This document shows positions 59,164-64,000 of a stretch of DNA of 64,000 nt, in pieces. Source of the stretch: Numida meleagris (taxonomy: Eukaryota > Chordata > Aves > Galliformes > Numididae); contig NC_034410.1 of assembly GCF_002078875.1 (NCBI RefSeq), forward strand, positions 82,775,258-82,839,257, read 5' to 3'. The first letter of the stretch is position 1. Every line of letters begins with the position of its first letter. The position numbers and the translations under genes are program-made. A model generated the notes under the pieces. The model was not told where the DNA came from. It worked only from the letters and a program-made list of their open reading frames with translations, and searched no databases.

Positions 59164-59668
59164 CCAAGACAAGAAGGACATGGAGCTGTTGGAGCAGGTC
59201 CAGAAGAGGGCCACAAAGATGATTCGAGGGCTGGCGCGCCTCCCCTACAAGGACAGGCTGAGAGAGCTGTGGCTCTTCAGCCTGAAGACGACAAGGCTCC
59301 GGGGGGGACCTTATAGCAGCCTTCCAGTACCTGAAGGGGCCTACAGGAAAGAGGTGGAGGGACTTTATGAAAAGTCCTTATGAAAGGGTACAGCAACAGG
59401 ACAAGGGGAAATGGCTTTAAACTGGAAGAGGTTAGATCTAGACTAGATATTAGAAAGAAATTATTTACTGTGATGGTGGTGAGAGCCTGGAACAGTCTGC
59501 CCAGCAGGGCTGTGAATGCCCCCTCCCTGGAAGCATTCAAGGCCAGGCTGGCGGGGGTTTTGAGCAACCTGGTCTAGAGGGAGGTGTCCCTGTCTATAGA
59601 AGTGGGGTTGGAACTACATGATCTTAAAGGTCCCTTTCAACTCAAACCACTCTATGATTCTATGATTC
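59164..59668 (+). mobile_element. CR1 LINE fragment, about 505 bases, with ORF2 end
   Basis: The frame reads [20 protein letters not shown], then [19 protein letters not shown], the conserved C-terminal end of CR1 ORF2. The 3' region ends CTCTATGATTCTATGATTC. A one-base slip in the G-run near 59299-59305 breaks the frame. Confidence 0.96.
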
Positions 59669-61999
59669 AAGTGCTCATTATCTCTCCTTTAATTTACTCT
59701 CTTCTCAGTAGTCAAGTCCTCAGTTTTCTCAGGCACCACTGTGTGCACTATTTCAGCTTGGTCACTCGGGGGCATGTGACAACAGTCAAGTTACCGTTCG
59801 GACTGTGACTCCTGAGGGCATGTCAGAGCTAGCTCTCAACTAGAAAGAGCTGCATATGATACAGCAAAATTACTATGGTATCTTGCAACTGCAGCCAAGT
59901 AGGCATTTAAGGCCATGGCTGGTCTTATAAAAGCTGCACTAAGCACCAGCACGCTATGGCACCAAGGCTGCTGCAGGTAGCAGTGTCAGAGTAACACATG
60001 CTGCTCTATGCAAACTAGCCATGACCTTGGTGTCTGACCCACTCTTCTCCCAGGGGACCTAAGGAACAGATTCATAAAAACATGGAAAGAGTTGCTCTTG
60101 TGTATAAAATTATGCAAATATTGCTTTCTTTCAATACACAATAAATTCAGTGTTAAGACTAAAAGAAAAGAGTTATTTCTTAACACATTACATTTCCATA
60201 GGGCTAACTAATTTGCTTGAGCTCCTTGAAGACGTTAGGTTACTTTCTTACCAATCAGCCACTGACTCAAGTTTTCAGCTCTGGCTCCAAGCTCTCCTTA
60301 AAATATGCCCCTCTTCAATTGACTGTTAAGCCCCTCACTGTCATGCTAGTAACAGATGCATTGCTTCAGAGCCTGCTACTGCATGTTAGTTATGTTTAAA
60401 TACAGTGCAGGCCACAGAAACAAACAGCATTCCTGAGTGTGCCCAGAAAAAAAATGCAACTGATGATGCATGTGAAGTTTTAGATGTAGGAAAACAAAAT
60501 TGATTCTAGCTGCTCTAAAGTGGAATCCCCTCCAGTTCCTAACAAATGCCAAATACGTATGTGCACTACCAAAACCCCAATCCTTTATCAGAAGAAAAAA
60601 ATAAATTGCCTGGATGACATTTACTTAGGATAACCTTGAGTGCACAAACATTTTGCTCCTAGTTCTATTTATTAATGGCCCTATCTGAAATTGCAATTTT
60701 TGGGGGCAAAAAAAGGATGCTTACGAACAAATAACACCACCCAAGCCATTTCCTCTAGGTTATCAGGAAGGAACCTCAACTAAAGAGACAGCACACTACC
60801 ACTGAAGAGCATTCACCCTGCTAGAAGATTGCCACACAACAGCACAAGTGGACTGAGTTTCTATGGCAAAGGTGCGTATGTGAACTTTTAGACAGATATC
60901 AAGAAAAAATTCCCTAACAGTGGGCACAGTAAATCTCACTATTGTTGCACACTAGTGTTCCTCAACAGCACTCAAATGCACATCTCTCCACCAGTTATTG
61001 GTGAGAAGAGTCGGTGCTCAATCCCTGCTAAAGACAATGGAAATATGGATTAACAACTACAATATACAAATGGCACCTCTATTCTTTTTAAACAGGACAG
61101 CAAGCATTCAAGGTAGGAAGGTGATGGAAGTGCCATAAAGGAGAAGCTGAACAACAATTAAATAGACTGCCATACCGATATGTAGTGAGGTATCACAAAA
61201 AACTAAATGGTACTGGACTTCTGGCCACATCAGGATACTTTTGACCATGTTAAAATGGCATAGGCCAATAGGAGAGATTTGACCAAAGCTTTTAACCTGC
61301 TGTGTAATTACAAGTCAATCACAAAATTAAAAAAAAGTCAAAAACAAACCCAGCAAGCTCAAAACACAAAGATGGAGGAAAAAAAACATTCTTTTCCAAC
61401 TCCACAATGGGAATGAGGAAAGGATTTTGAATTATTCATGAAGTACAAACTCAATTAGATGAATCAGAGATTGGAATGTCAGCACAGCACTGGAGAGAAT
61501 CCACAGAAAAAAAAGACAGCAGAGGGGGAATTACCTTATGCACATAACAATCACAAGAGTTCAAAGCCGTGGCAAGTAACCTGCTGGAAAGATGTCACAC
61601 AGCAACACGTGAAACATAATACAGATTCAAGAAGGTCAGGCGAGGTCTGAAAGGCAACGATAGGGTTTCCCTTCCCTTTGCCAGATCACATATCCCAGCT
61701 TTCCAGTAATTTTATTTTCCAGTTCTCAAACACATCCCACCTCTTCCCGAAGTGGGCAAGTACAACAGCATGTGGGTCAGCTTTATTAAATAGCCTGCCT
61801 GATGCTATTTTTTTTCTGAAAGCTGTACTTGTTTTCAAAATATGCATTTTCACCAGATGAGTTTTAAAGCATAGCCATTCAAAAACTAGTTATAGCATAC
61901 CTAAAGCCTCAGAAGTCCATGTTGCTGGTGAGAAGGAACATCAAACTCATGTCTCAAGACCTTTTCTGGAAGGAAGAACTTCACCATTTGCTCAGTTTT
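59669..61999. other. No gene recognised, presumed 5' intron
   Basis: AT-rich sequence. The frames present are short and have no recognisable family. Confidence 0.5.
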
Positions 62000-62480
62000 C
62001 TTGAAAGACAATTGCGTATATGGTGTAGGTGAGAAAGGTTTTGATAGTCAGCACACCACAGGGTTGGCCCCTGCAGGGAGAGGCCAGGAGATGTCCTGTG
62101 CTAGACACAGCTGGTTTGAGCCATCCCTGGAGTGGACTCACTTCAGACCACAGCTGAGCTCATCAACCACATGCATGGTGCCTCTGGGAAAATGTATTTA
62201 AGAAAGAGCAGAACATGTCCGGTGTGGCGTGTGAGAAGAGGGAGAAAGAGCAGAGGGAAGATCAATGTCAGAGGAGGAAACTATCCATGCACTAGAGCAA
62301 ATATCCTGTGGCCCATGGAGGGCCTTTGCTGGAACAGCCGGATACTCCTGAGGGACTGCAGCCTGTGGAGAGGACACATGCTGGAACAGAGGAAAAATGT
62401 GTACAGGAAGGATTGGCAAAGAGGTTTTTGTACTGACCCCAAGCTCCCGTCCCCATCAGAGGGGTGACTGAGCGGCTGGC
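62000..62480 (+). mobile_element. Probable decayed LTR of an ERVL-type endogenous retrovirus
   Basis: GC-richer block with GAGGGACTGCAGCCTGTGGA and ACACATGCTGGAACAGAGGA, then a CTGACCCCAAGC...CCCCATC run. This wording resembles avian ERVL-type solo LTRs as I recall them. Clear TG...CA ends and a target-site duplication were not found, and no internal viral gene was seen. It may be an LTR fragment only. Confidence 0.45.
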
Positions 62481-63962
62481 TAGGTGCTCACGTGTGGGCC
62501 AAGGTTAACCTACCAGATAGAGAAAATCCTTATGCAGAGCAGTTTTACATTTGTCCAGTCAGAGGTCATCTGAAGGGCGTGCAGTCTAAAGAGCCTTAAC
62601 TCTCTCCAGAAATTACATGACAGGCAAGCAGATACCATAAGCACAATTACTACTGGCAACCCTAATATCAGCACTGATATTTTTTTTATTGGACTCGGGT
62701 GAAGGTGAGAATTTCTGTTCATTGTCCCTGTGACCTTGCTATATGCACTACAGGCAACACATACCTCTTCAAAGAGAAAAGCACTGTCAACACTTTAAAT
62801 GGGATCCTCAGGCAGGGGCTAAAATGTACAAGCAGCCATACAACAAAAAAGTAAAGCTGACTTTATGTTCTAGAAGTGACTATGGACTCCTGCTGACCAG
62901 CCTGTATCACTGCTATCTCAGATACAGGTAGGTATCCCCATCACATTTCTACACTCAGGGGCACAATAAGAATGATTATTTGCTTGGAAAGAAGATTTTC
63001 ACCCCTAGACTGCCAGCTCCCTCTCCTGACCCACTTCATATACTACAGACACATCAGGCTGAAGAAAACACCTGCAGAAACACCAAGTAACCAGGATGCA
63101 GAAAAGAAAAACTGATGCTGAGAATGTCTTAATTACATTTCTCCACTTGTGATACAGTTCTCCATTCTGGATCTCTGGTAGAAGAGACAGCATGTGATAA
63201 AGCTAAACAACAGGTGTTCAAATGGCAGCCACTTCTACGGGAAGACAGCATTAAATGCAGTGTTACGCTTCTCCAGCGTGAATTGCTTCTTACTCTCCTA
63301 AGCAAGTCATGATGGTATACAGGAGCCGTTTTGATGGAGCTAGGTAAGATTCTAGATAACGACTTTAAACTGAATTTGAGAAGTAACACAACACCAATGT
63401 AAGCTAAGTTGACCTAGAAGAGAACAAGGAGAAAGAGGCAAGGGCTACCAGAAGAGATGAATCTCCGCTTTCTTATGCTAATAGCAGCACCAAGGTTTCA
63501 AAAGACATCTTTCTTCCACATCAGCATTTGAATGCTCTGTCAATAAAAGTGGTTTTCAACGAGATGCAATTGTACAAACAGTATTTTCCACATGGACACA
63601 TTTCTGTCTGGCTTAATTCTTTCAGGCTTTGTTTGTTTCTAAGTAGGACATTTAAAACAGTTTACTTTTAAGACTCTACACAACAGGTAACCTACCTCTG
63701 GCATAGACACAGCTGAGATGACCAGCTTCCAATTCTTAGCCAAGAGGTTTGTCAAGAGAGTCATACACCTTATTCTGTATTAAGGAAGTGACTACATGGG
63801 GAAGTTACATCAGTATAACATCACTACTGATTTAGGGTAACAGTGCTTTCAGTATCTTCCAAACATTCACTTACAGCTCACACTGTATATCCCAGCATAA
63901 GGTCTGTCATGGCAAAAGCTGTTTCTTGAGTGCTGGGTAATGGGGAAATGAAGGGGCTACAA
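62481..63962. other. No gene recognised, presumed 5' intron
   Basis: Ordinary intronic composition. No exon for the start of EPB41L4B was seen. Confidence 0.5.
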
Positions 63963-64000
63963 ATCATAGAAAGGCTGGGGCTGGAAAGGACCTTCATCTA
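63963..64000 (-). mobile_element. CR1 3' end, cut by the window edge
   Basis: ATCATAGAAAGGCTGGGGCT then GGAAAGGACCTTCATCTA. This is the reverse complement of a CR1 3' terminus, and the element continues beyond 64000. Confidence 0.85.

Noticed and set aside
59180..59383. 67-codon plus-strand frame
   Set aside because: It is CR1 ORF2 end sequence ([14 protein letters not shown]).
1..64000. Prokaryotic systems, CRISPR arrays, tRNA or rRNA genes
   Set aside because: None was seen. Composition, introns and CR1 content are those of an avian nuclear genome.
54006..64000. Missing first exon(s) of EPB41L4B
   Set aside because: I looked on the minus strand for the LLDGTEVSVDLP-type block and for a Met-rich basic start and did not find one; it is presumably beyond the window.

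Overview
This is vertebrate nuclear DNA, almost certainly from a bird and probably a galliform. The evidence is AT-rich intronic sequence, coding broken into small exons with GT/AG borders, many CR1 LINE fragments ending in the avian ATTCTATG-type 3' repeat, and a short mariner remnant resembling the chicken family Galluhop. No prokaryotic gene, operon, CRISPR array or phage feature was seen. Most open reading frames in the window are chance frames in introns and repeats.

One gene explains the window: EPB41L4B (Ehm2, a band 4.1-like FERM protein), on the minus strand. Fifteen exons were placed by matching translated blocks to the remembered human protein and then fixing splice sites and phase by hand. 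From 5' to 3' they run from 53901-54005 down to 20366-20513. Joined, they give 1,254 bases, an unbroken frame of 417 residues plus stop. They cover most of the FERM F1 lobe, all of F2 and F3, the FERM-adjacent (FA) segment and a short tail. The first coding exon (start codon and early F1) was not found and probably lies beyond position 64000.

The gene has two 3' ends. The exon at 22788-22855 can splice to 20366-20513, which carries the stop of the short isoform. It can also splice to 7016-7197, a histidine-rich exon of the long isoform. Both acceptors keep the frame. A further long-isoform exon is possible at 4935-5147. The rest of the long tail is not recognisable here and may lie below position 1. 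Intron 25585-25590 starts with GC instead of GT.

Layout: 1-7.0 kb, long-isoform tail region with CR1, a run of 44 C and the candidate exon; 7.0-18.8 kb, long intron with CR1 copies and a 37-base tandem duplication; 18.8-20.5 kb, short-isoform terminal exon and inferred 3' UTR; 22.8-38.6 kb, thirteen closely spaced exons; 38.6-53.9 kb, a 15.3-kb intron; 53.9-54.0 kb, an F1 exon; 54-64 kb, 5' intron with a mariner remnant, two related CR1 copies and a probable LTR remnant. I found no previously undescribed system. The best second-look items are the alternative 3' ends, the GC-AG intron, the triple R-R-x-S cluster and the candidate long-isoform exon.
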